Positions 1 to 7,810 are shown, counted from the first letter of the stretch. The stretch is 11,953 nucleotides of DNA from Actinomycetes bacterium (GCA_025352305.1 JANXTQ010000198.1:1-11953), one strand, 5' to 3'. Notes: generated from the letters alone by a model not told the origin. Numbers and translations are program-made.

Positions 1-1
1 C

Positions 2-1468
2 TCGCTCAACTTCGTTTACAACGCGAGCTTCACGCGTCTTTTTGACTTGGCCGTGGGTGCCGGTCTCGCGTGGTGGGTGGTGGAACGCCCGGCGACCGCT
101 CAGAGCGCCCGGTGGCTCAATCCACTGAGTGTGCTGTCACTCGGCGCACTGTTGTTCGCTTTTTACTTTGCGGGTTCACGCTCTCAGCTACCGGGCAATG
201 CGGTGCCCACGAATTTCATGTTCGATGGTGGCTTTTTGCTCTGTGCCGTGGGAGCCGCGTGCGTCATTGCGTCGGTGCGCGTCGAGGGATCGTGGCTCGC
301 TCGAACATTTTCGCTCAGACCGCTGCGCGCGATTGGCCAAGTCAGCTACGGCGTGTACCTGTGGCACTGGCCCATCATCATTTACGTCACCGCGGCGACC
401 GTGCACCTGGGTGGCAAAAAACTTCTGCTGCTGCGACTCGGGCTGATCACCGTGGCGACGTTGACCAGTTACTTCTTGTTAGAAAAGCCAATTCGCGAGC
501 GCCGCTGGCCCCTTCGCGTTCGACGAACCGTGGCCGTGGGCGGAACGGCCATCACTCTCGCGGTGGTGATGTTCTCGACCTCCTCGGCCTTTTTCCCGCT
601 TCCCTCGCTTCGCAGTGAACTCGCTCGCTACGCGCCACTCAGCCCACCCATTGGAGCGGGAGACGTGCGCGGTTCGCTCTCGCGCGACTGGATCACGGCG
701 GGCCACTACAGCGCGTCGAACAAGATTCCGGTCATGGTGATGGGTGACTCCGTGGCGTACTACGCCGGACCGGGACTGCGTGCCGCGCTGGCGTCGATTC
801 CGCAGATCCATCCGTTGATCCAAGCCTTCGTTGGCAACGGGCTGAGAAAGCGGTCCGGCTGGGCGTACTTTTTAGATCGTGTTGATCAGGTCCATCCGAA
901 GGTCGTGGTTTTTCTCAATGCCTTCGACGAACTGACGGCGCTTCGACACCCCGAGATGTACCGCCAAAATGTTCACGACTTCACCGCGCTACTTCGCCAC
1001 AAGGGTGTCGAAGATGTCATCTTTGCGTCCACGCCTTTTGCTCACTCGCCGTCGTATCTCGGATACACCGGCGCTCGTGAAGTTCGCTGGGAGGCGGGTT
1101 TCATGAGAGCCAACATTGCGTGGCGAAAAGCGGCGTTGGCCACGGTCGCTCAATTTCCCGGACACGCTGAGTACTTTCCCATTGGCCGAGCCGTTCAGCT
1201 GAAGGGGCGCTACGCGGGATGGCTGGCGCCCCCGAGTGATTCGACTGCCGCGACATCGACGTGGCAACGCGTGCACATGATTGACGGAGTTCACCTATGC
1301 CCCGTGGGCACCGAACTCTACGGCGCCGCGTTGGCCTACGACGTGGCGGCACAACTTCATCTCTCGGCGCCGCGCAGCGGTTGGTGGCTCGGAAATTGGC
1401 CGCAGGAAAAACTGCCGTTCTTTCCCGCGCAAGCGAGTTGGTGTCCGAATGACCATCCGAGCGGATGA
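2..1468 (+). CDS. OafA/YrhL-type acyltransferase with C-terminal SGNH domain (5' partial)
   Basis: This is the 3' portion of an integral-membrane acyltransferase-3 protein that probably O-acylates a cell-surface polysaccharide or glycolipid. The frame is open from base 2, and the first residues (SLNFVYNASFTRLFDLAVGA) resemble the family's conserved TRxxELxxGA segment, so the true start lies upstream and the TTG at 47 is not a real start. About five hydrophobic segments follow (roughly nt 110-175, 220-285, 345-400, 425-495, 525-600), including the typical SYGVYLWHWPI motif. An extracytoplasmic SGNH hydrolase-like domain comes next: GDSV has its serine codon at 749-751, and the DGVH motif has Asp at 1283 and His at 1292. 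This tandem architecture is known for OafA-like O-acetyltransferases, where the SGNH domain completes acyl transfer. The acyl group and acceptor cannot be read from the sequence. The stop lies 2 nt from the end of the convergent pspAB gene. Confidence 0.9.
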   Translation, partial: SLNFVYNASFTRLFDLAVGAGLAWWVVERPATAQSARWLNPLSVLSLGALLFAFYFAGSRSQLPGNAVPTNFMFDGGFLLCAVGAACVIASVRVEGSWLARTFSLRPLRAIGQVSYGVYLWHWPIIIYVTAATVHLGGKKLLLLRLGLITVATLTSYFLLEKPIRERRWPLRVRRTVAVGGTAITLAVVMFSTSSAFFPLPSLRSELARYAPLSPPIGAGDVRGSLSRDWITAGHYSASNKIPVMVMGDSVAYYAGPGLRAALASIPQIHPLIQAFVGNGLRKRSGWAYFLDRVDQVHPKVVVFLNAFDELTALRHPEMYRQNVHDFTALLRHKGVEDVIFASTPFAHSPSYLGYTGAREVRWEAGFMRANIAWRKAALATVAQFPGHAEYFPIGRAVQLKGRYAGWLAPPSDSTAATSTWQRVHMIDGVHLCPVGTELYGAALAYDVAAQLHLSAPRSGWWLGNWPQEKLPFFPAQASWCPNDHPSG

Positions 1469-1470
1469 AA

Positions 1471-2046
1471 CTACTTAACGGGTAGTCCCCATAGGGCCAT
1501 CCAACGGGTGAGGTCTTTTTCCATCGGCAAATCGGTGCCGAGAAACGACTGGATGCGAAGCTCCAACTCATTGTCGCGACGTTGGCCGTCTCGCGGAGCG
1601 AAGGGATAAAAAGTTCCCTGTTTCATCAGATAGACCAGTCGGACGTCACCGTCGCCCGACGGAACCTTCGCGGTGAATCCAAAGACCGCGCAGAGTAGGC
1701 GAGGACCGAAGCCGTTGTCGACCAAAGTCGAATCAGCTCCGTGAATTCGCGTCACGAGCGTTCCGAGGTCGTCGCCACTTATGACGAGCCAGCTGAAACC
1801 CAGGTCGTCAGTACTGAGCTGAACCGAGGTGTCCGCGGCGTCGAAGTCCAAGAGAGTTCGCAGTTCATCGTTCGTAGCGCTCGACGACGATCCCGCACCG
1901 GCCTTAAAGCACAGCCCCGCCTGTCCACTGGAGACAAGGTCCAACTCCGTTTCGAGGGTGATTGCCGCCGATGGAAGCGCAAAAAGATTGTCCAAATTGG
2001 GAGCAACCTGCTTGGTCTTTCCTCGCAGCGCATCGAGGAGTCCCAT
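1471..2046 (-). CDS. pspAB: PspA-associated protein PspAB
   Basis: This 191-residue soluble protein is the last gene of a pspA-htpX-pspAB operon. Its N-terminus (MGLLDALRGKTK...PNLDNLFALPSA) and its internal GQAGLCFK and FxxKVPSGDGDVRLVYLMKQGTFYPF stretches match my memory of the PspAB family found beside PspA in actinobacteria and some archaea. No enzyme motif, signal peptide or membrane segment is visible. The C-terminus (LPMEKDLTRWMALWGLPV) is also typical. The ATG abuts the htpX stop codon with no spacer and no Shine-Dalgarno sequence, which suggests translation by coupling to htpX. The family's molecular role is unsettled. Assignment to the phage-shock (Psp) membrane-stress response rests on family resemblance and context. 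Confidence 0.85.
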   Translation of the reverse strand: MGLLDALRGKTKQVAPNLDNLFALPSAAITLETELDLVSSGQAGLCFKAGAGSSSSATNDELRTLLDFDAADTSVQLSTDDLGFSWLVISGDDLGTLVTRIHGADSTLVDNGFGPRLLCAVFGFTAKVPSGDGDVRLVYLMKQGTFYPFAPRDGQRRDNELELRIQSFLGTDLPMEKDLTRWMALWGLPVK

Positions 2047-2961
2047 CTAGTGCTGGCCGTTGAGTTGGCGATCCAGTTCGGAGAGCTGTTCGAGGCGACG
2101 CTCAATTGACGGATGGGTCGACAGTAATGACGCCAGGGAACCTTTGGAAAACGCGGGAGTAAAGAAGAACGCATTCATGCCCTCGACTTTGCGCAGATCC
2201 CTGGTTGGAATTTTGCCCATGTCTCCATTGATTCGAACCAACGCACTCGCCAGAACTGACGGCTTACCGATGAGAATGGCGCCGGAGCGGTCGGCAGCGA
2301 GTTCTCGGTATCGAGACAGTGACATCGTCAGTAAAAAACTAACGGCGTAGATCAGCATGGAAACAATCATCGTGATCAACTCGACGGCGACTAGGTTCTC
2401 GCCGTCTCTCGAGTCGCCACCACCACCGAGCATCATTCCCCACATCGCCATTCGACTGACGAGGCCCGCAATCATGCCGACCGATGAGGCGACCGTCATG
2501 ATGGCGACATCGCGGTGAGCGACGTGGCTCAGTTCGTGTGCGAGGACGGCTTCGAGTTCTTCGTCGGGGAGTCGACGCATGATTCCACGCGTGGCACAAA
2601 TAACCGCGGCCTTGGGATTGCGACCAGTCGCGAACGCGTTCGGAACGTCCGTCTCGGCGATTCCAACTCGTGGCTTTGCCATGCCCGCTAAGGCGCACAG
2701 GCGGTCAACCATGGCGTGAAGTGCGGGTTCCTCAGCGGGCGTGACTTCTTTGGCCTGCATGGAAAACATGGCGATCTTGTCGGAGAACCAGTACTGGCCA
2801 AAGATCACCGCGAACATGATCACGACAACGGCGACGTACGAAACGCCAACGGCGATCAAGATTCCCGACACAACGCTCCACAACACGACGAGCGCGAGAC
2901 CCGTGAGGAACATTCGTGACGTTAAGCCCCGATCAGTCTCAATATTTTTAGCTCTCGACAT
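2047..2961 (-). CDS. htpX: HtpX-family membrane zinc metalloprotease
   Basis: This 304-residue M48-family peptidase is predicted to sit in the cytoplasmic membrane and degrade misfolded or damaged membrane proteins. Two hydrophobic helices lie near residues 16-37 and 39-59. The zinc motif HELSH is at residues 142-146, with catalytic Glu143, followed by AHRD. Two further hydrophobic stretches lie at about 155-178 and 190-214. The third zinc ligand is probably Glu220 in SRYRELAADRSG. The THPSIERRLEQL segment near the C-terminus is the usual HtpX ending. Length is normal for the family. The gene starts 2 nt after the pspA stop and ends flush against pspAB. No good ribosome binding site is seen, so translation is probably coupled to pspA. 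Membership in a psp operon suggests it clears membrane proteins during envelope stress. Confidence 0.95.
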   Translation of the reverse strand: MSRAKNIETDRGLTSRMFLTGLALVVLWSVVSGILIAVGVSYVAVVVIMFAVIFGQYWFSDKIAMFSMQAKEVTPAEEPALHAMVDRLCALAGMAKPRVGIAETDVPNAFATGRNPKAAVICATRGIMRRLPDEELEAVLAHELSHVAHRDVAIMTVASSVGMIAGLVSRMAMWGMMLGGGGDSRDGENLVAVELITMIVSMLIYAVSFLLTMSLSRYRELAADRSGAILIGKPSVLASALVRINGDMGKIPTRDLRKVEGMNAFFFTPAFSKGSLASLLSTHPSIERRLEQLSELDRQLNGQH

Positions 2962-2963
2962 AA

Positions 2964-3713
2964 CTAGCTGTGATCCCCCGACGCCGCGGCTGATTCGCCG
3001 AGTTCCGGCGCGGGCGACGAGGAGATCTCTGCCTTGAGCGCGGCGAGTTGTGCGTCGACATTGGACTGGTTGGACACCTGGTCCAACTGTCGTTGAATGT
3101 CATCGGTGCTCGACGTGAGATCCGTCAGTGCTCCGGAACTCAGCAGTTCATCGAGAGCACCGCTGCGCGCCTGCATGGAGGCGACTTTGTCCTGAGCGCG
3201 CTGCATCGCGGCACCGGCATCATTCATCGAGCCAGAGATTCCCGATACGGCCTCGTTGATGTGCGTCTGTGCTTCAGCGGCCGTATAGGTCGCCTTGATG
3301 GTCTCCTTGCGCGTACGAAACGCTTCCACCTGGGCGGAGAGCTTTTCCACCGTAGCGGTGAGTTTTTGCTCCTGCTCTTGGACGCTCGCGTGCTGAGTGT
3401 CGAGGTCCTTTAGCTGCGCGACAATCGCCTCGCGGCGTGAGAGTGCCTCACGGGCCAGCGATTCGTTGTTCTGTTGCAGGGCGGCCTTGGCCTGATCGGA
3501 CAGTTTGTCGCCCTGGGCCTTTAGCTGAACGGCCTGAATTTCGAGACGCTTGCGCGCGGTGGCGACGTCCGCGAGAGCGCGGCGAACTTTGGTGACGTTT
3601 TCCAACTGCTGCTCGTACGAGAGATCCAGCGTCTGGCGGGGATCTTCCGCTCGGTCGAGCGCGGCGTTCGATTTAGCTTGAACAATCGTTGTAAATCGCT
3701 TCCACACACCCAT
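2964..3713 (-). CDS. pspA: PspA/IM30 family membrane-stress protein
   Basis: This 249-residue protein is nearly all helical and heptad-rich, rich in Gln, Glu, Lys and Ala. It is the hallmark of the PspA/Vipp1 (ESCRT-III-like) family, which polymerises on damaged membranes. The N-terminal MGVWKRFTTIVQAKSNAALD is a membrane-binding amphipathic helix, followed by the conserved RAEDPRQTLDLSYEQQLENV region at residues 21-40. A long coiled coil spans roughly residues 30-180, and a Ser/Ala-rich tail follows. The start is an ATG with a strong AAGGAGG ribosome binding site. It is the first gene of pspA-htpX-pspAB. No PspF-type sigma-54 activator and no PspC or ClgR gene lies in the window, so control probably differs from E. 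coli. Confidence 0.95.
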   Translation of the reverse strand: MGVWKRFTTIVQAKSNAALDRAEDPRQTLDLSYEQQLENVTKVRRALADVATARKRLEIQAVQLKAQGDKLSDQAKAALQQNNESLAREALSRREAIVAQLKDLDTQHASVQEQEQKLTATVEKLSAQVEAFRTRKETIKATYTAAEAQTHINEAVSGISGSMNDAGAAMQRAQDKVASMQARSGALDELLSSGALTDLTSSTDDIQRQLDQVSNQSNVDAQLAALKAEISSSPAPELGESAAASGDHS

Positions 3714-3720
3714 TGTGCAT

Positions 3721-3727
3721 CCTCCTT
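3721..3727 (-). promoter_or_regulatory. Strong ribosome binding site of pspA
   Basis: On the minus strand AAGGAGG lies 7 nt upstream of the pspA ATG, close to perfect anti-16S complementarity. It fixes the start of PspA and is stronger than any site in front of htpX or pspAB. This fits PspA being made in excess over its downstream partners. Confidence 0.85.
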
Positions 3728-3739
3728 GGATTGCTACTC

Positions 3740-3745
3740 AGCCTA
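3740..3745 (-). promoter_or_regulatory. Possible -10 element of the psp operon
   Basis: On the minus strand TAGGCT fits the TANNNT pattern and would give a leader of about 20 nt containing the ribosome binding site. The 62-nt gap between pspA and the ChbG-like gene is the only intergenic place for a promoter. No convincing -35 box is seen, so this is a weak call. Confidence 0.3.
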
Positions 3746-3775
3746 TGGGCGCGGACCGTGTCGCGGAGAACAGAT

Positions 3776-4579
3776 TTACGCGGACCTTATGTCGTTCCAA
3801 TCAAGCCACTCCACGTTGTGACGTTGGGCCGCGGCGCGGGGTTGGACGCTTTCAAGTAGTTCCAAGGTTCGCACTCGGCGTTCGGCGTCGGAGAGTACCG
3901 CCGCCGCCTCGTCTCCGGGCACCGACGGAGAGACAATGACCTCACTGACCCCTTCGGGCAGAGCGTCGAGCAGTTCGTCCCAACTGACACTCGAGTCCGC
4001 CGACCAGTTCAGCGTTCGAGCCGCCACAAAATGACCGCGGTCGCGAGCGAGAGCCGCTGCGTCGAGGCCACTCGAGGCAAAGTCGTAGCCGTGACGAATG
4101 GGCAGTTCGTACTCCTCGGCTAAATCCAAAAAGACGTCGAAGAGGGCCAGTTGGCGGGCCACGACGTCGTCGTGGGTGGCGAGAAAACTCGGCTCAACAC
4201 CGAGAACTTTTGCGCGTTCAATTTGCGCTCGAAACTCCCGATGAACTTCGTCGGGGTCCGCGTGCTCGGCGGCGTCATCGGCACTAACGGGAAAGCCGCC
4301 GCGCCCGCCCAGTAACGATGGCGAGTGCGTGACGGGTCGAATTTCGAGTAGTTCGTGTTCACTGGAAAGAGCGAGTTGAATTCCGAGGCGGGCGCCGAGA
4401 CGATGCACGGCCTCTCGCGCAAAGGGCGCGACGACTAACAGTGACGCTCCACTCACCAGTTGCGCACTCAGCGCACGCCGCACGCCTTCGTTAATGGAGT
4501 AACACAGTCCGGCGTCGGACGCACTCACCAGTACGCCGCGCTGTGCCTCTCGACCCAGGCGGCCCAAAAGGTCACTCAC
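3776..4579 (-). CDS. ChbG/YdjC-fold deacetylase-like protein with altered active site
   Basis: This 267-residue protein resembles the ChbG/YdjC/HpnK carbohydrate deacetylase family along its length. Seen are an N-terminal strand with [15 protein letters not shown] (residues 19-33), [10 protein letters not shown] (65-74), [20 protein letters not shown] (111-130), SFLATHDD (131-138) and LPIRHGYDF (159-167). Family members normally have ADD, GxHL and THLDSH at these places. Here the first Asp of the pair is Ser21, the metal-binding His is Gln68 and the Asp of the third motif is Ala134. Asp22 and His136 remain. The protein may therefore be inactive as a deacetylase or have another role. It starts with GTG overlapping the purE stop (GTGA), so translation is coupled to the purine genes. 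No signal peptide is visible. Confidence 0.75.
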   Translation of the reverse strand: MSDLLGRLGREAQRGVLVSASDAGLCYSINEGVRRALSAQLVSGASLLVVAPFAREAVHRLGARLGIQLALSSEHELLEIRPVTHSPSLLGGRGGFPVSADDAAEHADPDEVHREFRAQIERAKVLGVEPSFLATHDDVVARQLALFDVFLDLAEEYELPIRHGYDFASSGLDAAALARDRGHFVAARTLNWSADSSVSWDELLDALPEGVSEVIVSPSVPGDEAAAVLSDAERRVRTLELLESVQPRAAAQRHNVEWLDWNDIRSA

Positions 4580-5067
4580 GATCGCGGTAAATCGGCATCT
4601 TGTTGGCGTGCTTGGTCCGACAACTCGCCTCGGTAACTCTCGAGCGCAGTCGTGAGTTGTTCGTCGTTGGTCGCCAAGATCCGGGCCGCCAAGAGCGCCG
4701 CGTTCGCGGCGCCGTTGATGGCGACGGTCGCGACCGGCACGCCGCGGGGCATCTGAACAATGGACAACAGCGAGTCCAGTCCGTCGAGTCGCGCGAGCGC
4801 AACGGGCACTCCAATAACCGGCAACGTCGTCATCGAGGCAATCATTCCCGGCAAGTGCGCGGCGCCGCCGGCTCCCGCAATGATGACGCGCAGCGAACGC
4901 TCACGGGCGCTTCGCGCGTACTGCAACATGTCCTCGGGCGTACGGTGTGCGGACAGAACATGGACCTCATGAGTGATGTGGAATCGCTCGAGCATCGTCG
5001 CCGCTTCATTCATGACGTCGAGGTCCGACGAACTCCCCATGACAATTCCAACGAGTGCGTTACTCAC
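4576..5067 (-). CDS. purE: N5-carboxyaminoimidazole ribonucleotide mutase PurE
   Basis: This 163-residue cytoplasmic enzyme converts N5-CAIR to CAIR in purine biosynthesis, using the product of PurK. Class I PurE motifs are complete: GSSSDLDVM (residues 11-19), SAHRTPEDM with catalytic His41, and [12 protein letters not shown] (64-75). An upstream in-frame ATG at 5202 would add 45 residues lying inside purK and unlike any PurE, so I chose GTG at 5067. That start has AAAGGAG just upstream and yields the normal family length. The gene overlaps the 3' end of purK by 8 nt and the next gene by a GTGA overlap, so the three are very probably one transcript. Confidence 0.95.
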   Translation of the reverse strand: MSNALVGIVMGSSSDLDVMNEAATMLERFHITHEVHVLSAHRTPEDMLQYARSARERSLRVIIAGAGGAAHLPGMIASMTTLPVIGVPVALARLDGLDSLLSIVQMPRGVPVATVAINGAANAALLAARILATNDEQLTTALESYRGELSDQARQQDADLPRS

Positions 5068-6226
5068 CTGGCTCCTTTGTGGCACTGGTACCGAGCGCTT
5101 CGGCCGCCTCCCATGCTCGCACGCGAGTGCCCGCGAGATCGTTTCCGAGAGCGGTGACGTGCCCGAGTTTTCTCTGTGGCCGCCACTGCTTGCCGTAGTC
5201 ATGAACGTGCGCCCCAGGAACCGCTAGTGCTCGACTCATATCTGCGCGCTGTGAGGATCCAACGACATTGACCATCACGACGGCGCCAGCGGTGACGTCG
5301 GTGTCACCGAGGGGGAGTCCTAACACCGCTCGTACGTGGTTTTCGAACTGACTCGTCACTGACCCCTCAATTGTCCAGTGACCCGAATTGTGCGGTCGCG
5401 TGGCGACTTCGTTGACGTAGATACCCGAAGTGGTTACGAACATCTCCACCGCCAAGACACCTACCGCGTCCACCACGGTCGCCACGTGGTTGGCGAGCGC
5501 TTGCGCCTCGGAAATTTGTTGATCGCTCAGACCGCAGGGAAACTGCACTTCAGAGCACATTGCGTCGTGCTGCAGTGTGCGCACCAGCGGCCAGGTCTTT
5601 CGCTGCCCGTTCGACGACGTGACGATCAATGCCGCAATTTCGCCGAGCAGTTCGAGTCGCTCTTCGAGCAGCACCTCTGCGTCACTGGACCACAGTTCGG
5701 CGAGTTCTCGAGCGTGTTCGAGGGATGAAGGAAATGCCACGCCTCGACCGTCGTAGCCCCCGCTGGACGCTTTGATGACCGGAATGCCCGTGACGCTGGC
5801 GGCAAATTCGTCGAACTCCGCGCCGCTCCATTTTTTTAAGACGCGGTACCGGGGCGTCGCAATGCCCGCCGCAGCGAACTGCTCGCGTTGAAAGCTTTTG
5901 TTGGCCGCAAACTTGACAGCGCGAGGCGACGGATGAAGGGGCACCTCACGTGCCTCGAGCCACTCGAGCACGTCGAGATCGACCAGCTCGTGATCCAAAG
6001 TGAGCGCATCGACACTATTGGCCAGTTCAATCAGGCGCTCGCCGTCGTGGGGGTCACCAACAATCACTCGGCTGGCTGTCTTGCAGGCCGAGTCGTCGGG
6101 TGACGAGGCGAGTACGACCACATCAATTCCGAGTTCGCTCGCGCTCTCGGCCATCATGCGCGCGAGCTGACCGGCTCCAATAACTCCGAGCGACGGCGGC
6201 TCGCTCAGTTCGGTAACCTTCGCCAC
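5060..6226 (-). CDS. purK: 5-(carboxyamino)imidazole ribonucleotide synthase PurK
   Basis: This ATP-grasp enzyme carboxylates AIR with ATP and bicarbonate to give N5-CAIR, the substrate of PurE. The nucleotide-fold start [14 protein letters not shown] is followed by [18 protein letters not shown], the glycine-rich ATP-grasp loop [14 protein letters not shown] and [14 protein letters not shown]. The metal and substrate region [20 protein letters not shown] is also present, with TSQFE after it. The open frame runs upstream to an ATG at 6307, but that would overlap the divergent LLM gene and add 27 unrelated residues. I chose GTG at 6226 (388 residues), which lies just before the family's conserved start and 7 nt after a TAACGT hexamer, consistent with leaderless initiation. 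A GTG at 6247 is an alternative. It is the first gene of purK-purE-ChbG-like. Confidence 0.93.
   Translation of the reverse strand: MAKVTELSEPPSLGVIGAGQLARMMAESASELGIDVVVLASSPDDSACKTASRVIVGDPHDGERLIELANSVDALTLDHELVDLDVLEWLEAREVPLHPSPRAVKFAANKSFQREQFAAAGIATPRYRVLKKWSGAEFDEFAASVTGIPVIKASSGGYDGRGVAFPSSLEHARELAELWSSDAEVLLEERLELLGEIAALIVTSSNGQRKTWPLVRTLQHDAMCSEVQFPCGLSDQQISEAQALANHVATVVDAVGVLAVEMFVTTSGIYVNEVATRPHNSGHWTIEGSVTSQFENHVRAVLGLPLGDTDVTAGAVVMVNVVGSSQRADMSRALAVPGAHVHDYGKQWRPQRKLGHVTALGNDLAGTRVRAWEAAEALGTSATKEPGE
5072..5078 (-). promoter_or_regulatory. Ribosome binding site that fixes the purE start
   Basis: On the minus strand AAAGGAG sits 4 nt before the GTG at 5067, inside the last codons of purK. 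It supports the short PurE over the longer reading that begins at 5202. Confidence 0.7.
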
Positions 6227-6233
6227 GACTGCG

Positions 6234-6239
6234 ACGTTA
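6234..6239 (-). promoter_or_regulatory. Possible leaderless -10 hexamer for purK
   Basis: On the minus strand TAACGT (TANNNT type) lies 7 nt before the GTG at 6226, the distance expected when transcription begins at the start codon. No clear -35 is seen. It sits inside the 36-nt gap shared with the divergent LLM gene. Confidence 0.4.
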
Positions 6240-6262
6240 CCGGTCACAACAGGGAAGGCACC

Positions 6263-7174
6263 ATGATTATTTCGTGTGGACTCGACACAACGCGCAGTAT
6301 TGAACACTCCATCGAGCAGGCTCGATCACTGCGTGATCGCGGTTTGACAAATTTGTGGGCCTCACAGATCTTTGGACCCGATACGTTGACCGTGCTGTCA
6401 ATAGTGGGCCGAGAACTTACGGACCTGAACCTCGGAACCGCGGTCGTTCCCATTCAGCCGCGTCACCCGTCCATGTTGGCCGCTCAAGCGCGCACCGTTC
6501 AAGAGGCCATTGGCGGCACGTTGTCACTCGGCATTGGTCTCAGTCACCAGGTCGTTGTTGAAGGTTTGTGGGGAATTAGTTTTGACAAGCCGGCTCAGTA
6601 CATGCGCGAGTACCTCGACGCACTTGCTCCCATGTTGCGCGGAGAAAAAGTGAGCGTCAAGGGCGAACGAGTGTCAATGACGTCGCCGGGAGCCGTAGGA
6701 CCAAAACACGTGCGTACGCCGAGTTTGCTGGTCGCGGCACTCGGACCGGTGATGCTGCGTGCCACGGGTCGACTGGCTGATGGAACGTGCCTGTGGCTCA
6801 CGGGGCCCCAGACAATCAAGAGCCACGTGGCCCCGACGATCTGCGCCGCGGCGCTCGAAGCGGGTAAGCCGGCGCCACGCATTGTGGCGGCACTTCCCAT
6901 CACCGTGACGAGCGACGTCAGCGGAGCGCGAGAGCGAACCAATGAAGCACTCGCGGTCTACGGAACTCTTCCGAGCTACCGCGCAATGATGGACCGCGAG
7001 GGTGCACCCACTCCGGCCGACGTTGCGATGATTGGTTCACGCGAACAAGTCACCGAAATGATTGGTCAATTAGGAGAAGCCGGAGCGACCGAGTTCTCCG
7101 CAAATCCGAGTGGCAACGCCGAAGAAATTGACGCCACCCTTGATCTGTTGAGTGAACTGGCTCGTCGAGCCTAA
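6263..7174 (+). CDS. LLM-class F420-dependent oxidoreductase
   Basis: This 303-residue protein of the luciferase-like monooxygenase superfamily is predicted to be a cytoplasmic TIM-barrel enzyme using coenzyme F420. Seen are the N-terminal strand IISCGLD, RGLTNLWASQIFGPDTLTVL, LGTAVVPIQPRHPSMLAAQA (residues about 57-76) and LSLGIGLSHQVVVEGLWG, followed by YMREYLDALAPML. LVAALGPVMLRATGRLADGT then forms the cofactor-phosphate region usual in this class. The pattern recalls the MSMEG_4879-like subgroup, but the substrate is unknown. The ATG is preceded by GGGAAGG at 6252-6258. It diverges from purK across 36 nt. Its promoter may lie within the purK 5' end, where a TAACCT hexamer at 6214-6219 is a candidate. 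The gene converges on the DsbA-like gene, 27 nt away, with no clear hairpin terminator between. Confidence 0.9.
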   Translation: MIISCGLDTTRSIEHSIEQARSLRDRGLTNLWASQIFGPDTLTVLSIVGRELTDLNLGTAVVPIQPRHPSMLAAQARTVQEAIGGTLSLGIGLSHQVVVEGLWGISFDKPAQYMREYLDALAPMLRGEKVSVKGERVSMTSPGAVGPKHVRTPSLLVAALGPVMLRATGRLADGTCLWLTGPQTIKSHVAPTICAAALEAGKPAPRIVAALPITVTSDVSGARERTNEALAVYGTLPSYRAMMDREGAPTPADVAMIGSREQVTEMIGQLGEAGATEFSANPSGNAEEIDATLDLLSELARRA

Positions 7175-7201
7175 ATCCGTCGCGTCGGGCGGTTCTTGTT
7201 G

Positions 7202-7804
7202 TTACGCGCTCAGGCGAGTGTGCTTGAACTCATTGAGCGCCGGTTGATGTACCACCATGCTGATGATGGACTCAATCAGATCCGTGGAAACCGAAGCGTC
7301 ACCGTTGGGACCCTCCATATAACGAACGAAGACGGCGCTGTCACCCACCACGACCGTAGGAACGCCAAACGCCTCGTAGCGTTCAAAGCGTCGGTAGCTG
7401 TCGCCAATAGTTCGCCACGGGCGAGTCGACGCCAGGTCCGCAGTGAGTTGCTCGATATCCACGTCGACTGATTCCAAGACCGCCGTTACTTCTTCGAGCG
7501 TCGCGAGTCGAACTCCGTCACGGTGTCGTGCGGAAAATAGCGCGACGTGAGCGTCCAAGAATTTCTCCGGCTGTTGGTCGCGCACAGAAACGCCCGCGGC
7601 GAGCGCGACTAACTGATCGTATTTTGCCGGGTCGTCCCATACGTCGAGCCCACCCTCAGCTCGATGGGCTTGGCTCAAGGTCCACGGAACGAACTCGACG
7701 TCAAACACTTCGCCGTCACGCAGTGAGGCCACCAGGTGCTGATGAAGAATGTTGGCAAAAGGACATCGGTAATCAAAGGAAATGGCAAACGACGTAATGA
7801 CCAT
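7202..7804 (-). CDS. DsbA/FrnE-family thioredoxin-fold protein with single cysteine
   Basis: This 200-residue cytoplasmic protein has a thioredoxin-fold N-terminus (SFAISFDYRCPFANILHQHL), a helical insertion (about residues 40-135) and FGVPTVVVGDSAVFVR with the cis-proline at Pro149. The layout is that of DsbA-like FrnE/HCCA-isomerase proteins. The active-site CxxC is CPFA, so only Cys14 is present, and it is the sole cysteine of the protein. That argues against disulfide-oxidase chemistry. It suggests a mono-thiol, glutathione-transferase-like or mycothiol-linked reaction (inference). The ending NEFKHTRLSA resembles actinobacterial members I recall. The ATG lacks a ribosome binding site but follows TAGGGT by 6 nt. 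The upstream nuclease gene lies 29 nt away on the same strand. Confidence 0.82.
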   Translation of the reverse strand: MVITSFAISFDYRCPFANILHQHLVASLRDGEVFDVEFVPWTLSQAHRAEGGLDVWDDPAKYDQLVALAAGVSVRDQQPEKFLDAHVALFSARHRDGVRLATLEEVTAVLESVDVDIEQLTADLASTRPWRTIGDSYRRFERYEAFGVPTVVVGDSAVFVRYMEGPNGDASVSTDLIESIISMVVHQPALNEFKHTRLSA

Positions 7805-7810
7805 GAACGG

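Noticed and set aside
479..823. Minus-strand open frame opposite the acyltransferase, plus similar antisense frames at 989-1294 and 1101-1571
   Set aside because: They are rich in Arg, His and Ser with no domain signal, and they lie opposite well-supported transmembrane and SGNH coding sequence.
4600..5157. 185-residue plus-strand open frame opposite purE
   Set aside because: Its product is Arg/His-rich and low in hydrophobic structure, typical of the antisense of a GC-rich gene. The minus strand encodes an unmistakable PurE.
5068..5202. N-terminal extension of PurE to an ATG at 5202
   Set aside because: The added 45 residues lie within the purK 3' end in another frame and resemble no PurE. 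The GTG at 5067 has a ribosome binding site and gives the normal length.
6227..6307. N-terminal extension of PurK to an ATG at 6307
   Set aside because: It would overlap the start of the divergent LLM gene and adds residues unlike the family. The GTG at 6226 sits directly before the conserved nucleotide-fold strand.
7175..7201. Terminator between the LLM and DsbA-like genes
   Set aside because: The 27-nt gap has only a 3-bp pairing possibility and no proper stem with a T run.
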